Numbered from the stretch's first letter, positions 52,449 through 63,316 are shown. The stretch: 64,000 bases of DNA from Calothrix parasitica NIES-267 (GCF_002368095.1 NZ_AP018227.1:4923782-4987781), one strand, 5' to 3'. Program-made: numbers and translations. Notes: a model not told the origin generated them from the sequence alone.

Positions 52449-55400
52449 GTGTTTTTGAGCAAACTTTTAACAGAACTCTCCGAACAAGGTGTGAAGTTGG
52501 GAATTGATAAGAATAATCCCAATCAGTTACGTATTCGTGCCCCAAAGGGAGCTATTGCACCAGAGCAACAGAAATTATTAGTAAAGCATAAAGCAGAGAT
52601 TCTATCACTTCTGCAAGAATCTCATACAGTTAACAGTACTAGTAATTTAGCATCCATAACTCCCTGCCCAGAACGGCGTTATGAGCCATTTCCCCTGACT
52701 GATATGCAAAATGCTTTTTGGGTTGGTCGGAGTGGAATTTTAGAACTAGGCAATGTATCTAATCATGGTTACTACGAAATCGAAGGAAATGATTTAGATA
52801 TAGAAAGATTAAATTGGGCTTTACAAAAATTAATTGATCGTCATGATATGCTGCGGGCAGTAGTATTATCAGATGGTCGGCAGCAAGTTATTGAGAAAGT
52901 TCCTCCTTATCAGATTGAAGTATTGGATCTTAGAGGACAAGATGAGGAAAGTGTGAATGCTCAATTGCAAGTACTTCGCGATCGCATGTCTCATCAAGTT
53001 CTACCAGCCGATCGATGTCCCATGTTTGAGTTTCGAGCTACACATTTGAATGGAGAACGTAGCCGACTACATATTAGCTATGATTTACTAGTCTTTGATG
53101 CTTGGAGCTTGTTCCGTTTATTTGAAGAGTGGTTTCAACTTTACCAAAACCCAGATACGGTATTACCACCCTTGGAACTCACTTTTCGTGACTATGTATT
53201 AGCACAGCAAAAACTAGAAGAAACACAAACATATCAAAAGGCACGGAATTATTGGCTTAATCGTCTCGATAGCTTTCCTTCAGCCCCAGATTTACCCCTA
53301 GCAAAAAATCCAAAGGAACTCACACAGCATTTATGTAAGCGTTATGAAGCACGATTAGACTCAATAGAATGGCAACAGTTAAAACAGAAAGCTGCTGAAA
53401 TTGGACTTACTCCTTCTGGAGTTTTATTAGCTGCTTTCGCTGAAACTATAACATTGTGGAGCAAAAGTCCCCAATTTACCATCAATTTAGCTCTTTTCAA
53501 TCGTTTACCGCTACATCCTCAAGTAAATGATATTCTGGGAGACTTTACCTCCTCAACTCTATTAGCTATAGATAATTCAAACTCCGAATCATTTGCTCAG
53601 CGTTCTTTACGTATACAGGAGCAGCTATGGCAGGATTTAGAACATCCTTATATGAGTGGAGTCAGAGTTACAAGTGAATTAGCTCGTGAGAATGGTACAG
53701 TCCCCAGTGCGATGCCAATTGTATTTACTAGCACCCTTGGTTTCAGTACCTTAGGTCAAGAAACTTTAAGTTTTCGGCATTTTGGAGAATTAGTCCACGC
53801 TATTACTCAAGCTTCTCAAGTTTGGATGGATATTCAGGTTTGGGAAGACAGGGAAACACTAGTTTTCAACTGGGATGTTGTTGAGGAATTATTTCCGGAA
53901 GGTTTAATCAATGATATGTTTGAGGCTTATTGTAATTTCCTCAAACAGCTAGCTAGTGAGCAAAAAGCTTGGCATTCAACTACCAGACAGTTGTTACCTG
54001 TTGGGCAATTATCCCAAAGGGAAAATATTAATACTACTACTGCACCTGTTTCGGAAGAGTTACTGCACACTTTATTTGCGAAACAAGTGAAAGCGCAACC
54101 ACAAAAGGATGCAGTTATTTCTCCTTATCGTACCCTAACATATCAAGATTTATATGCATTATCTAACCAAATAGGATATCGATTACGAGATTTAGGGGTT
54201 GGTTCCAACCAATTGGTCGCTGTAGTCATGGAAAAAGGATGGGAGCAGATTGTAGCTGTATTGGGTATCCTGGCTTCTGGAGCGGCTTATGTTCCCATAG
54301 ATCCAAGTTTACCTAGGGAACGCTTTTTATATCTACTAGAAAATAGTAAAGCTAGAGTGGTTCTTAGCCAATCTTGGCTAGATGAAAAATTAGAATTACC
54401 TGACAATCTACAGTCGCTGTATGTAGATCGAGAAATATTGGTTGATGAGATGACTCAACCATTACAACCAGTGCAAACACCAGAAGATTTAGCTTACTTA
54501 ATTTATACTTCCGGTTCCACAGGTTTTCCAAAAGGAGTAATGATCGACCATCGTGGTGCTGTCAATACAATTATTGATATTAATAAGCGCTTTGGTGTGA
54601 ATGCATCTGACCGAACTTTGGCTCTCTCTTCCCTAAGTTTTGATTTGTCTGTATACGACATTTTTGGTTCTTTAGCGGTTGGAGGAACGATTATTATTCC
54701 TAAAGCATCTTTAGAAAAAGAACCAGCTCACTGGAAAGAGTTAATGGTGCAACACAATATTACTATCTGGAACTCAGTACCAGCATTAATGCAGATAATG
54801 GTGGACTATATCAGTGATAATATTGGAGCGTTTGCAAGTCTAAGATTAGCTTTATTGAGTGGGGATTGGCTGCCAATAGATTTGCCAAATCAAATTCAAA
54901 GCTTGGCTAAAAATGTTCAAGTAGTTAGTTTAGGTGGTGCAACAGAAGCATCTATCTGGTCTATCCTATATCCAATTGATAAAGTTGACCCCAAGAGTAA
55001 GAGTATTCCTTATGGTCGTCCGATGGTCAACCAAAGTTTTTATGTACTCAATGAAACTCTAGAACCTTGTCCTATTTGGGTTCCAGGACACCTGTATATA
55101 GGTGGAATTGGCTTGGCAATTGGTTACTGGCAAGATGAAAAGAAAACAGTAACTAGTTTTATTACCCATCCGATTACAGGTGAAAGACTTTATCGAACTG
55201 GTGATAATGGTCGTTATCTTCCCGATGGAAACATTGAGTTTATAGGTAGAGAAGACTTTCAAGTAAAAATAGGTGGATATCGGATTGAATTAGGAGAAAT
55301 AGAATCTTTACTGGTGGAACATCCTGCTGTACGTCAAGCAGTTGTTACTGATGTAGGTGAAACAACAACCTCCAAACGTTTAATAGCTTACATAGTTCCC

Positions 55401-55934
55401 AGTCACGAAACATCTCAAGACGAGTTACGTGCTTTTCTACGTCAGAGATTACCAGAATACATGATACCGTCAATATTTACATTTCTTGTAAATTTACCAT
55501 TATCGAGCAATGGTAAAATAGATAGAAAAGCTCTTCCAAAGCAAAAAGTTATATTGGATGATTCACAAAAGACTTTTGTTGCGCCTAAAAACAGTCTGGA
55601 AAAAACTATTGCTCAAGTATGGCAAGATATATTGAATTTAGAAAAAATTGGAGTCAATCATAACTTTTTTGAAATCGGTGGAAATTCATTGTTAATTACA
55701 AAGATTTATAATAAACTCAAAAAAGTTTTGCCTATTGAGGTAGAATCTTTATCATTAGTAGATTTGTTTAAATATTCTACAATCCAAAGTTTAAGCAAAC
55801 ATTTAAGTCAACTAAATCAATCTTCACAAATATCATCTTCTTTAGAAGAAAGGAATTCTAACTTAGCTGAGGAATTGCACAAAGGTAAAAATCGCAAGAA
55901 TCAGCGATTGAATAAAATGAGAGCAACTTATTAG
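52449..55934 (+). CDS. NRPS: TubC docking - heterocyclization - adenylation (Cys) - PCP
   Basis: 1161 aa, GTG start after AAAAAGGAGAC. Residues 1-57: TubC-type docking domain (FLSKLLTELSEQGVKLGID...). Residues ~70-510: heterocyclization domain with YDLLVFDAWS (Asp212, Asp217, Ser220, the DxxxxDxxS motif that replaces HHxxxDG). Residues ~545-1040: adenylation domain (YTSGSTGFPKG, FDLSVYDIFG, YRTGD, NGKIDRKAL). The ten specificity positions read DLYNLSLIWK, the cysteine code. Residues ~1050-1125: PCP with Ser1080 in GGNSLL. Makes a thiazoline from Cys and the upstream acyl group. There is no reductase or oxidase domain. Confidence 0.92.
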   Translation: MFLSKLLTELSEQGVKLGIDKNNPNQLRIRAPKGAIAPEQQKLLVKHKAEILSLLQESHTVNSTSNLASITPCPERRYEPFPLTDMQNAFWVGRSGILELGNVSNHGYYEIEGNDLDIERLNWALQKLIDRHDMLRAVVLSDGRQQVIEKVPPYQIEVLDLRGQDEESVNAQLQVLRDRMSHQVLPADRCPMFEFRATHLNGERSRLHISYDLLVFDAWSLFRLFEEWFQLYQNPDTVLPPLELTFRDYVLAQQKLEETQTYQKARNYWLNRLDSFPSAPDLPLAKNPKELTQHLCKRYEARLDSIEWQQLKQKAAEIGLTPSGVLLAAFAETITLWSKSPQFTINLALFNRLPLHPQVNDILGDFTSSTLLAIDNSNSESFAQRSLRIQEQLWQDLEHPYMSGVRVTSELARENGTVPSAMPIVFTSTLGFSTLGQETLSFRHFGELVHAITQASQVWMDIQVWEDRETLVFNWDVVEELFPEGLINDMFEAYCNFLKQLASEQKAWHSTTRQLLPVGQLSQRENINTTTAPVSEELLHTLFAKQVKAQPQKDAVISPYRTLTYQDLYALSNQIGYRLRDLGVGSNQLVAVVMEKGWEQIVAVLGILASGAAYVPIDPSLPRERFLYLLENSKARVVLSQSWLDEKLELPDNLQSLYVDREILVDEMTQPLQPVQTPEDLAYLIYTSGSTGFPKGVMIDHRGAVNTIIDINKRFGVNASDRTLALSSLSFDLSVYDIFGSLAVGGTIIIPKASLEKEPAHWKELMVQHNITIWNSVPALMQIMVDYISDNIGAFASLRLALLSGDWLPIDLPNQIQSLAKNVQVVSLGGATEASIWSILYPIDKVDPKSKSIPYGRPMVNQSFYVLNETLEPCPIWVPGHLYIGGIGLAIGYWQDEKKTVTSFITHPITGERLYRTGDNGRYLPDGNIEFIGREDFQVKIGGYRIELGEIESLLVEHPAVRQAVVTDVGETTTSKRLIAYIVPSHETSQDELRAFLRQRLPEYMIPSIFTFLVNLPLSSNGKIDRKALPKQKVILDDSQKTFVAPKNSLEKTIAQVWQDILNLEKIGVNHNFFEIGGNSLLITKIYNKLKKVLPIEVESLSLVDLFKYSTIQSLSKHLSQLNQSSQISSSLEERNSNLAEELHKGKNRKNQRLNKMRATY

Positions 55935-56135
55935 CCTCTTTTGTAAAATCAATAGGCAAAATCAGAAATTATTTTCTTGGATGAAAATTAAGGTGTTATC
56001 TAAATTAAGGATGAATTATTTCCTCAAAATATTAAAAATTAATTTGAAAAATAGGATAATCATACAATAATTTAGTAACACCAAAGATAGGTTTATTTAT
56101 CTTAATAAGTATAAGCATAAAGTGAGTAATTAGTT

Positions 56136-59100
56136 ATGACATTTGAATTTAATGGGCTAGAAGTAGCAGTAATAGGAGTTTCAGGGCGTTTTCCAGGTAG
56201 TAGTAATATTGATGAGTTTTGGGAAAATTTAGTTCAAGGTACTGAGAATGGAACAGTACTTAACAATAAAAATTCAACTACTGATAAAAATAAAGTTAAT
56301 CAGAACATTAAAGCAGCAGCTTTATTAGAAAATATTGAATTATTCGACGCTTCATTTTTCGATTTTTCTCCTAAGGAAGCAGCTATATTAGACCCGCAAA
56401 ATCGTCTTTTTTTAGAATGTGCTTGGGAAGTTTTAGAAAAGGCTGGTTATGACTCAGAAAGGGAAAAGCGACCAATAGGTGTTTATGCTGGAGTAGGAAT
56501 TAGTACTTATTTACTTTACAATCTTTTTCCTAGCAATGTAAAAGAATCTATAGGGTATTTTCCTACTTTACTGGCTACAGATAAAGATTATGCACCTACC
56601 CGTGTTTCCTATAAATTAAATTTAACCGGACCAAGTGTAAGTGTAGGAACAGCTTGTTCGAGTTCATTAGTTGCAGTTCATTTAGCATCTCAGAGTTTGT
56701 TAAATGGCGAATGCTATATGTCTTTGGCTGCTGGTGTGTCAGTGAAGTCTCCTCAAAATGAAGCTACCTTATGTCCAGAAGTTGGTATATCTGCTGATGG
56801 GCACTGTCGAGCCTTTGATGCTGGTGCTCAAGGGACAATTGGTGGTAACGGTGTTGGAGTTGTTCTTCTCAAACGATTGGAAGATGCGATCGCAGATCGG
56901 GACACTATATATGCTGTTATTAAAGGTTCAGCAATCAACAATGACGGAAATATAAAAGTTAGCTATACAGCTCCTAGTGAAGATGGTCAACAAAGGGTAA
57001 TTAAAGCTGCTCATATCATGGCAGAAGTTGCTCCAGACACTATCAGTTATGTTGAAACTCATGGTAGTGGTACTCCGATGGGAGATCCCATTGAAATTGC
57101 AGCTCTTTCTAAAGCATTTGCGACTGAAGCTAAGAACTACTGCGCTATTGGTTCGGTTAAGACAAATGTGGGACATTTAGATGCTGCTGCTGGGATTACG
57201 GGCTTTATCAAGACGGTAATGGCACTCCATAATAAAGTAATACCACCAAGTCTAAACTTTGAGACACCAAATCCTCAGATAGATTTTGAAAATAGCCCTT
57301 TCTACGTCAATAATAAACTTTCCCAATGGGATGCTAATGGAACTCCCCGTCGGGCTGGAGTAAGTTCTTTTGGCTTTGGTGGCACAAACGCCCATGTTGT
57401 TCTTGAAGAAGCCCCACCAGTTGAAAAGAAAGTAGAAAAATCTCGTCCTTGGCAGTTGTTAATGTTATCTGCAAAGACTGACTCAGCCCTAAAAACATCA
57501 ACTGCACAAATAGTAAAACATCTAGGCCAACACCCCGATGTAAATTTACCCGATCTAGCTTATACACTTCAAGTGGGTCGTCGTAACTTTGACCACCGAC
57601 AGATGGTTGTCTGTAAAGATGTAGCAGATGGCTTGAATGCTCTGCAAGATCCTAAGAGGGTTTTCCGCAGCATCCAAGAAATTAAAGAACGACCAGTTGC
57701 TTTTATGTTTACTGGGCTGGGTACTCATTACGTTAATATGGGTTGGGAGCTTTATCAATCTGAGCCAACTTTCCAAACTACCATAGATAAATGCAGTGAA
57801 GTTCTCAAACCTCTTATTGGTGTTGATCTCAGAGATGTAATCTATCCCCACAGAAAGCAGTCACAAGAAGAATCATCACCAGTTGATACCAATCAATCAC
57901 CTGTTGATTTGCGTGAAATGCTTGGTCGTAATTCCAAAAAACCAGATAAAAATACCAAAAAACTAAATCAAACTTATATTACCCAACCTGCTTTCTTTGT
58001 TATTGAGTATGCTTTAGCTACATTGCTCATGGAATGGGGAATTCGCCCAACTGCGATGATTGGCTATAGTATTGGTGAGTATGTAGCAGCAACTTTAGCT
58101 GGAGTCTTATCCTTAGAGGATGCTTTGACTTTGGTTGCGAGTAGAGCGCAAATGATCCAGGAGTTACCAGCAGGAGGAATGCTAGCTGTACCTCTTCCAG
58201 AAAAAGAACTGCGCCCACTTTTGCATGAGAAACTCTCCTTATCAGCAATCAATGGTCCAGAACTTTGTGTAGTTGCTGGAGCAACAGATGCAATCGAAGA
58301 ATTAGCTAATCAATTGTCTGCTAAGGGTTTAGTATGTAGACATTTGCAAACTTCCCATGCTTTCCATTCCTACATGATGGAACCAATAGTTCCATCTTTG
58401 AGTGAGTTTGTAAAAACTGTAGAGCAAAAATCACCTCAAATTCCTTACATATCAAATGTCACTGGGACTTGGATAACCGATACCCAAGCTATAGATTCAA
58501 ATTACTGGGTAGAGCATCTTTGTCAGCCAGTACGCTTTGCTGATGGGCTAAATGAATTGTGGAAGCAACAACAACCAATTTTATTGGAAGTTGGTCCGGG
58601 ACAAACCTTAGGTAGCTTAGCCTTAAAGTGTTTAGAAGAGGAACAGATCGCGGATAAAGTTGTTCTACCTTCTCTTCGTTATTCCTACGAGCGTCAGTCA
58701 GATGTAGCTTTCTTACTGAATACATTAGGTCAATTATGGCTCTCTGGAGTAGAAATAGACTGGTCAGGATTCTATACTCGTGAAGAGCGTCAGCGTCTAT
58801 CCTTACCAACTTATCCTTTTGAACGCCAAGCTTATTGGATAGAAGCACCAGAATCATCTGCAAGTGAATTATCAGACCTTTGGTTATCTCTTGTTAATGC
58901 AGGTGAAAAACAGGCAAAATTAGGTAAATCTGGATTTGATGAGCAAACTTATGAGACGCAACAGCTTTGGATGGATCGTCTTTGTACTGCTTACATAAAT
59001 CAAACTTTAAGACATTTTGATATTTTTAACGAGCCATCTGAAAAATATTCATTTGATGAATTGTTGGAGAAATGTGAAGTAATTCCTTATTATCGACAAT

Positions 59101-61949
59101 TATGGTGGCGATGGCTACAAATTTTGGTAGAACAAGGTCATTTAGAACAAGATGAGCAAGGATTATTTACTAATCTATTGCCATTATCGCCAGAATCCGT
59201 CAATAGTTTGCGAGAAGAAGTTAAACTTCAATGGGCTGATAATTCTGAAACGGTAGATTTACTACAATTATGTGGGGAAAATCTAACCGATGTGCTTACG
59301 GGTAAGAAAGAAGCATTAGAATTCCACGTAGCTAAGTTTGCTGGAGGAGAAGAAGTTCCAATTCAGAATTTGCCTTCTATGGCTTACTATAAAGATATTA
59401 TGAGGGCAACACTGGAGCAGATAGTTAAATCATTGCCATCAAATGTCAACTTAAGAATTCTAGAAATTGGTGCTGGACAAGGAATTGCTACAACAGATTT
59501 ACTACCGATACTACCTCCAGAAAGAACCAAATACTCTTTTACTGATGTAGGTGGTTTATTTCTAAATACAGCTCAAGAAAAATATAAAAATTATCCTTTT
59601 GTTGAATATGGTTTTCTAGATATCGAAAAACCTATTGAGGAGCAAGGATACTCGCAACATTCCTTTGATATTGTCATCGCTGTTAACGTTTTACATGTAG
59701 TCCGAAATATTGAAGAAGCATTGGAAAATGTGCGGTCTTTATTAGCTCCCCAGGGGTTATTGTTAATGTGGGAAATTACCCAACCGCAATTACTTTTTGA
59801 TGTTGCCGATGGTTTACTGATGAATCCCGTGGAAGATCTAGGACGTACTCAGGGTAATCCATTTTTATCAAAAGAACAGTGGCAAGAAGCATTGCGATCG
59901 CATGGATTTCTTGAAGTTGCAGCTTTTTCAGAAATAGATGCTTTTGCACAAGATGTGATTGTAGCTAAAGCTTCTGCTCAGTCATCATCCTTACTTCCGG
60001 CTGCATTTAATTTACCAAGCAAGGAAAAAAATCGCAATCAAAGTTCTGAGGTTTTCTGGGGCAAAAAACAGGATATTTCTGACTGGTTTTATATCCCATC
60101 CTGGAAACGTTCCATGCTTCCAAACTTAAAATCCCAGATTAGTGCAAACGAGTCGGGATATTATTTGGTCTTCTTAGATGAGTGCGGTTTAGGTACTCAA
60201 ATAGTAGAACAATTTAAAAATATAGGTAAAGAAGTAATTACTGTAGAAATAGGAGAACATTTTTACAGTCAAAATAGCCTTACTTATACTATAGATCCCA
60301 AACAAAGGGATAATTACAATCAACTATTTCAAGAATTACGTAGATTAAATGTTTCCATTAGCAAGATTATTAATCTGTGGAACATTACAGCTTCTAGCAT
60401 TGAAGAACAAGATAATTTAGGGTACCAAAGTTTAATTTTTCTAGCTCAGGCAATTGGAGAACAAAGCTTGACGGAATCTTTAGAGATTGAGATTGTCTCA
60501 AACAATATGCAATCAGTAACGGGTTCAGAAGAGCTTTGTCCAGAAAAAGCCCTAATTATTGGTCCTTGTAAAGTGATTCCGTTGGAATATCCTAATATCA
60601 AAACTCGTAGTATTGATGTTGTTATTCCACAATCAAATACTTGGCAACAGGAAGAACTTGTCAATCAGTTGGTGATTGAATTTGCAACCGAAATTTCTGA
60701 CCAAATTATTGCTTATCGTAATGTTCATCGCTGGGTACAAAACTTTGAGTATGTGCCATTAGAATCAACAGTTGAAGAAAGACATAATTTAAGAGAAAAA
60801 GGAGTATATTTAATTACCGGAGGCTTAGGAGATGTTGGTTTAATACTGGCAGAATATTTGGCAAAGACTGTACAAGCAAAATTGATATTGATCGGTCGAT
60901 CAGATTTTCCTAAAAAACAAGATTGGGCACAATGGCTTTCTACACATAATCAAAAAGATGATATCAGTCTCAAAATCCAGAAAATACAAAATCTAGAAGC
61001 ACTAGGATCGGAAGTATTGGTATTGAGTGCTGACGTTACCAATCACGAACAAATGTCAGAGGTGATTGCTGAAGCAAATTATAAATTTGGTCAAATTCAT
61101 GGAGTTCTTCATGCTGCTTATCTCCCAAGAGAATCAATGATTCAACGTCAAACTCCAGAAAATATGAATGGGGAGTTTAGTCCAAAAATTAAAGGAACAC
61201 GAATTCTTGATACTCTTTTTAAAGACATTAAACTTGACTTTTTCTTCCTTTTTTCATCCATATACACATTTGAGCCACTACCAGGTCAAGTAGACTATGT
61301 TGCAGAGAGTGCTTTTCTAGATGCTTTTGCTCATTATAGTGTTTCCAGAGGACATAATAGGTCGATTAAAAGTATTAATTGGGATGGATGGAGTGAAAGC
61401 CAGTCAGCAATGAAATTTGCACTAAAGTATAAGGAGATTACGGGAGAAAAGATTAGAGAAGGAATGAAGACTAATGAAGCTCTTGAGGTGTTTAAACGTA
61501 TTTTTTCAAGCAATCAAGTACCTCAGATAGTCATATCTACCCACGACCTACCAACTCTAATCAAAAAAGGAGAACGAGGACTTTCTCTAGAAAACTTACA
61601 AAAGAATCAAGTTTCCAAACCAATACGTCAGCGACCAGAACTAAAAAATGTTTATGTCGCTCCTAGTAATGAACTGGAGTTCAAAATCGCTGAAAGCTTT
61701 CACAAATTCTTAGGATTTGATAAAGTAGGTATTCATGACAATTTCTTTGCTTTAGGTGGAGATTCCTTAACAGGAAGTGTACTAATTAAAGAATTAGCTG
61801 AAAACTTCCAAATCGAACTTCCTCTCCGCTTTCTCTACGAAGCACCATCTATAGCAGAATTGGCTATAGTAATCGAAAAAATTCTCATTGAAGAATTAGA
61901 AGAATTAACAGAAGAAGAAGCTAATTTTATTTTGGAGAAAAATACATAG
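56136..61949 (+). CDS. Type I PKS: KS - AT - MT - KR - ACP
   Basis: 1937 aa. KS (10-430): Cys174 in GTACSSS, His309 in VETHGSGT, His347 in NVGHLD, complete. AT (520-835): Ser645 in GYSIGEY and SHAFHSYMME (malonyl-type); GYSIG and GLGTH instead of GHSxG and GQGxQ are, from memory, a clade feature. MT (about 1085-1320): LRILEIGAGQGIATTDLL, typical SAM loop, C- or O-methylation not decidable. KR (1556-1780): ITGGLGDVGLI and Tyr1721 in DYVAES, with Ser1725 where Asn is usual. ACP (1830-1920): Ser1877 in LGGDSLTG. The acidic C-terminus (EELEELTEEEANFILEKNT) may dock to the next module. No thioesterase. Confidence 0.92.
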   Translation: MTFEFNGLEVAVIGVSGRFPGSSNIDEFWENLVQGTENGTVLNNKNSTTDKNKVNQNIKAAALLENIELFDASFFDFSPKEAAILDPQNRLFLECAWEVLEKAGYDSEREKRPIGVYAGVGISTYLLYNLFPSNVKESIGYFPTLLATDKDYAPTRVSYKLNLTGPSVSVGTACSSSLVAVHLASQSLLNGECYMSLAAGVSVKSPQNEATLCPEVGISADGHCRAFDAGAQGTIGGNGVGVVLLKRLEDAIADRDTIYAVIKGSAINNDGNIKVSYTAPSEDGQQRVIKAAHIMAEVAPDTISYVETHGSGTPMGDPIEIAALSKAFATEAKNYCAIGSVKTNVGHLDAAAGITGFIKTVMALHNKVIPPSLNFETPNPQIDFENSPFYVNNKLSQWDANGTPRRAGVSSFGFGGTNAHVVLEEAPPVEKKVEKSRPWQLLMLSAKTDSALKTSTAQIVKHLGQHPDVNLPDLAYTLQVGRRNFDHRQMVVCKDVADGLNALQDPKRVFRSIQEIKERPVAFMFTGLGTHYVNMGWELYQSEPTFQTTIDKCSEVLKPLIGVDLRDVIYPHRKQSQEESSPVDTNQSPVDLREMLGRNSKKPDKNTKKLNQTYITQPAFFVIEYALATLLMEWGIRPTAMIGYSIGEYVAATLAGVLSLEDALTLVASRAQMIQELPAGGMLAVPLPEKELRPLLHEKLSLSAINGPELCVVAGATDAIEELANQLSAKGLVCRHLQTSHAFHSYMMEPIVPSLSEFVKTVEQKSPQIPYISNVTGTWITDTQAIDSNYWVEHLCQPVRFADGLNELWKQQQPILLEVGPGQTLGSLALKCLEEEQIADKVVLPSLRYSYERQSDVAFLLNTLGQLWLSGVEIDWSGFYTREERQRLSLPTYPFERQAYWIEAPESSASELSDLWLSLVNAGEKQAKLGKSGFDEQTYETQQLWMDRLCTAYINQTLRHFDIFNEPSEKYSFDELLEKCEVIPYYRQLWWRWLQILVEQGHLEQDEQGLFTNLLPLSPESVNSLREEVKLQWADNSETVDLLQLCGENLTDVLTGKKEALEFHVAKFAGGEEVPIQNLPSMAYYKDIMRATLEQIVKSLPSNVNLRILEIGAGQGIATTDLLPILPPERTKYSFTDVGGLFLNTAQEKYKNYPFVEYGFLDIEKPIEEQGYSQHSFDIVIAVNVLHVVRNIEEALENVRSLLAPQGLLLMWEITQPQLLFDVADGLLMNPVEDLGRTQGNPFLSKEQWQEALRSHGFLEVAAFSEIDAFAQDVIVAKASAQSSSLLPAAFNLPSKEKNRNQSSEVFWGKKQDISDWFYIPSWKRSMLPNLKSQISANESGYYLVFLDECGLGTQIVEQFKNIGKEVITVEIGEHFYSQNSLTYTIDPKQRDNYNQLFQELRRLNVSISKIINLWNITASSIEEQDNLGYQSLIFLAQAIGEQSLTESLEIEIVSNNMQSVTGSEELCPEKALIIGPCKVIPLEYPNIKTRSIDVVIPQSNTWQQEELVNQLVIEFATEISDQIIAYRNVHRWVQNFEYVPLESTVEERHNLREKGVYLITGGLGDVGLILAEYLAKTVQAKLILIGRSDFPKKQDWAQWLSTHNQKDDISLKIQKIQNLEALGSEVLVLSADVTNHEQMSEVIAEANYKFGQIHGVLHAAYLPRESMIQRQTPENMNGEFSPKIKGTRILDTLFKDIKLDFFFLFSSIYTFEPLPGQVDYVAESAFLDAFAHYSVSRGHNRSIKSINWDGWSESQSAMKFALKYKEITGEKIREGMKTNEALEVFKRIFSSNQVPQIVISTHDLPTLIKKGERGLSLENLQKNQVSKPIRQRPELKNVYVAPSNELEFKIAESFHKFLGFDKVGIHDNFFALGGDSLTGSVLIKELAENFQIELPLRFLYEAPSIAELAIVIEKILIEELEELTEEEANFILEKNT

Positions 61950-62129
61950 AATATATTTTAATTTTGTTGTATTTTACTACCCTGCGAGCAAGTATTTAGA
62001 TGTACTAACTGTTTGGAAAGTTTTTGAAATGCATACTTCTAAACTTATTTTAATGACTTCTGGGGTAGGAAATACTTCTAATTAAAGAATTAGAACAAGA
62101 GTAGCTTAATTGAAAGTAGGTAATTAATC

Positions 62130-62984
62130 ATGGAGATAAAAACAGTCGGCGTTATTGGAGCTGGCGTTATGGGGAGTGGATTAGCCCAGAATCTTGCTCA
62201 AACAAACCACCAGGTAATATTAATAGATATTTCTGAAAATATTCTGGAACAAGCAAAACATGAAATTATCAAGAACATCCGCTTTCAAAGTTTTTTTAGA
62301 AAAGATGCAAAGACTAATAATAGTGAAGAAATAATACAAAAGATAAAATTCACCACAAATTATCAATTTTTAGAAACAGCAGAATTTGTAATTGAGAATG
62401 CCACTGAAAAGTGGAATATCAAAAAAGATATCTATGAAAAAATAGATACTATTTGCCCAGAGGAATGTATCTTTTCTGCTAATACTTCAGCTATTTCTAT
62501 TACTCGTATTGCTTCGGTAACAAATCGTGTAGATCGAGTTTTAGGAATGCATTTTATGAATCCTGTACCGATGAAACCAATGGTAGAGATGATTAGAGGA
62601 TATCATACATCTAATCAAACTATTGAAATCGCAAAGCAATTATTAGCTCAAATAGGTAAGGAATCTATATTAGTTAATGATTCGCCTGGGTTTGTTTCTA
62701 ATCGCGTTTTAATGTTAACAATTAATGAAGCGATATTTTTACTACAAGACCAAGTTGCTTCAGTAGAAGATATTGATAGAATTTTTAAATCATGCTTTGG
62801 TCATAAAATGGGACCATTAGAAACAGCAGATTTGATTGGTTTAGATACAATCTTATTCTCTATTGAAGTCTTATATGAGAGCTTTAATGATAGTAAATAT
62901 AGACCATGCTCTTTACTTAAAAAAATGGTAGATGCAGGGTTACATGGTTGTAAAAATGGTCGGGGATTTTATTCATATAATTAG
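62130..62984 (+). CDS. 3-hydroxyacyl dehydrogenase, FkbK/ZmaG-type
   Basis: 284 aa, full family length. N-terminal Rossmann loop GVIGAGVMGSGLAQNLA (10-17), SANTSAISIT, GMHFMNPVPMKPMVEMI, NDSPGFVSNRVLM, and C-terminal DLIGLDT. It belongs to the 3-hydroxybutyryl-CoA dehydrogenase family. Followed directly by an FkbJ-like ACP and an acyl-CoA dehydrogenase, it fits the second step of hydroxymalonyl/methoxymalonyl-ACP synthesis: NAD-dependent oxidation of glyceryl-ACP to 2-hydroxy-3-oxopropionyl-ACP. Confidence 0.85.
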   Translation: MEIKTVGVIGAGVMGSGLAQNLAQTNHQVILIDISENILEQAKHEIIKNIRFQSFFRKDAKTNNSEEIIQKIKFTTNYQFLETAEFVIENATEKWNIKKDIYEKIDTICPEECIFSANTSAISITRIASVTNRVDRVLGMHFMNPVPMKPMVEMIRGYHTSNQTIEIAKQLLAQIGKESILVNDSPGFVSNRVLMLTINEAIFLLQDQVASVEDIDRIFKSCFGHKMGPLETADLIGLDTILFSIEVLYESFNDSKYRPCSLLKKMVDAGLHGCKNGRGFYSYN

Positions 62985-63039
62985 CTAAATACATTTAGTA
63001 TTTAGGTTGTCAATATTAATACTAACAATTGAGATAGCA

Positions 63040-63291
63040 ATGCAAGAAATCAAAAACAAAATCAAACAATTCATCTCTAAATCATTCCGTAATTATGATT
63101 TGCAAGATGATGAAAATATTTTTAAGCTCGGATTTGTCAATTCTATGTTTGCAATGCAGCTAGTTTTATTCTTAGAACAAGAATTTGAAATAACTATTGG
63201 AAATGAAGACCTTGATTTTGAAAATTTTAATAGTATAGACAACATGATCGGTTTTTTGAAACGGAAAAAAACTGGATTGGTCAGTAAATAA
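63040..63291 (+). CDS. FkbJ/ZmaD-type acyl carrier protein
   Basis: 83 aa from the ATG at 63040; the open frame extends upstream to a TTG, but the ATG gives the normal ACP length. LGFVNSMFAMQLVLFLEQEF and EDLDFENFNSIDNM match the distinctive carrier proteins of hydroxymalonyl/methoxymalonyl-ACP pathways ('GFVNSLFAMQLV' type), with the Ser in VNS carrying phosphopantetheine. Lies between the hydroxyacyl dehydrogenase and acyl-CoA dehydrogenase genes. Confidence 0.85.
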   Translation: MQEIKNKIKQFISKSFRNYDLQDDENIFKLGFVNSMFAMQLVLFLEQEFEITIGNEDLDFENFNSIDNMIGFLKRKKTGLVSK

Positions 63292-63316
63292 TAAGATATC
63301 CAAAATAATTTTACGA

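Noticed and set aside
58061-58080. PKS AT judged inactive because of GYSIG and GLGTH motifs
   Set aside because: As I recall, the same variants are common in one clade of cyanobacterial and myxobacterial PKS ATs, and Ser and the HAFH His are intact.
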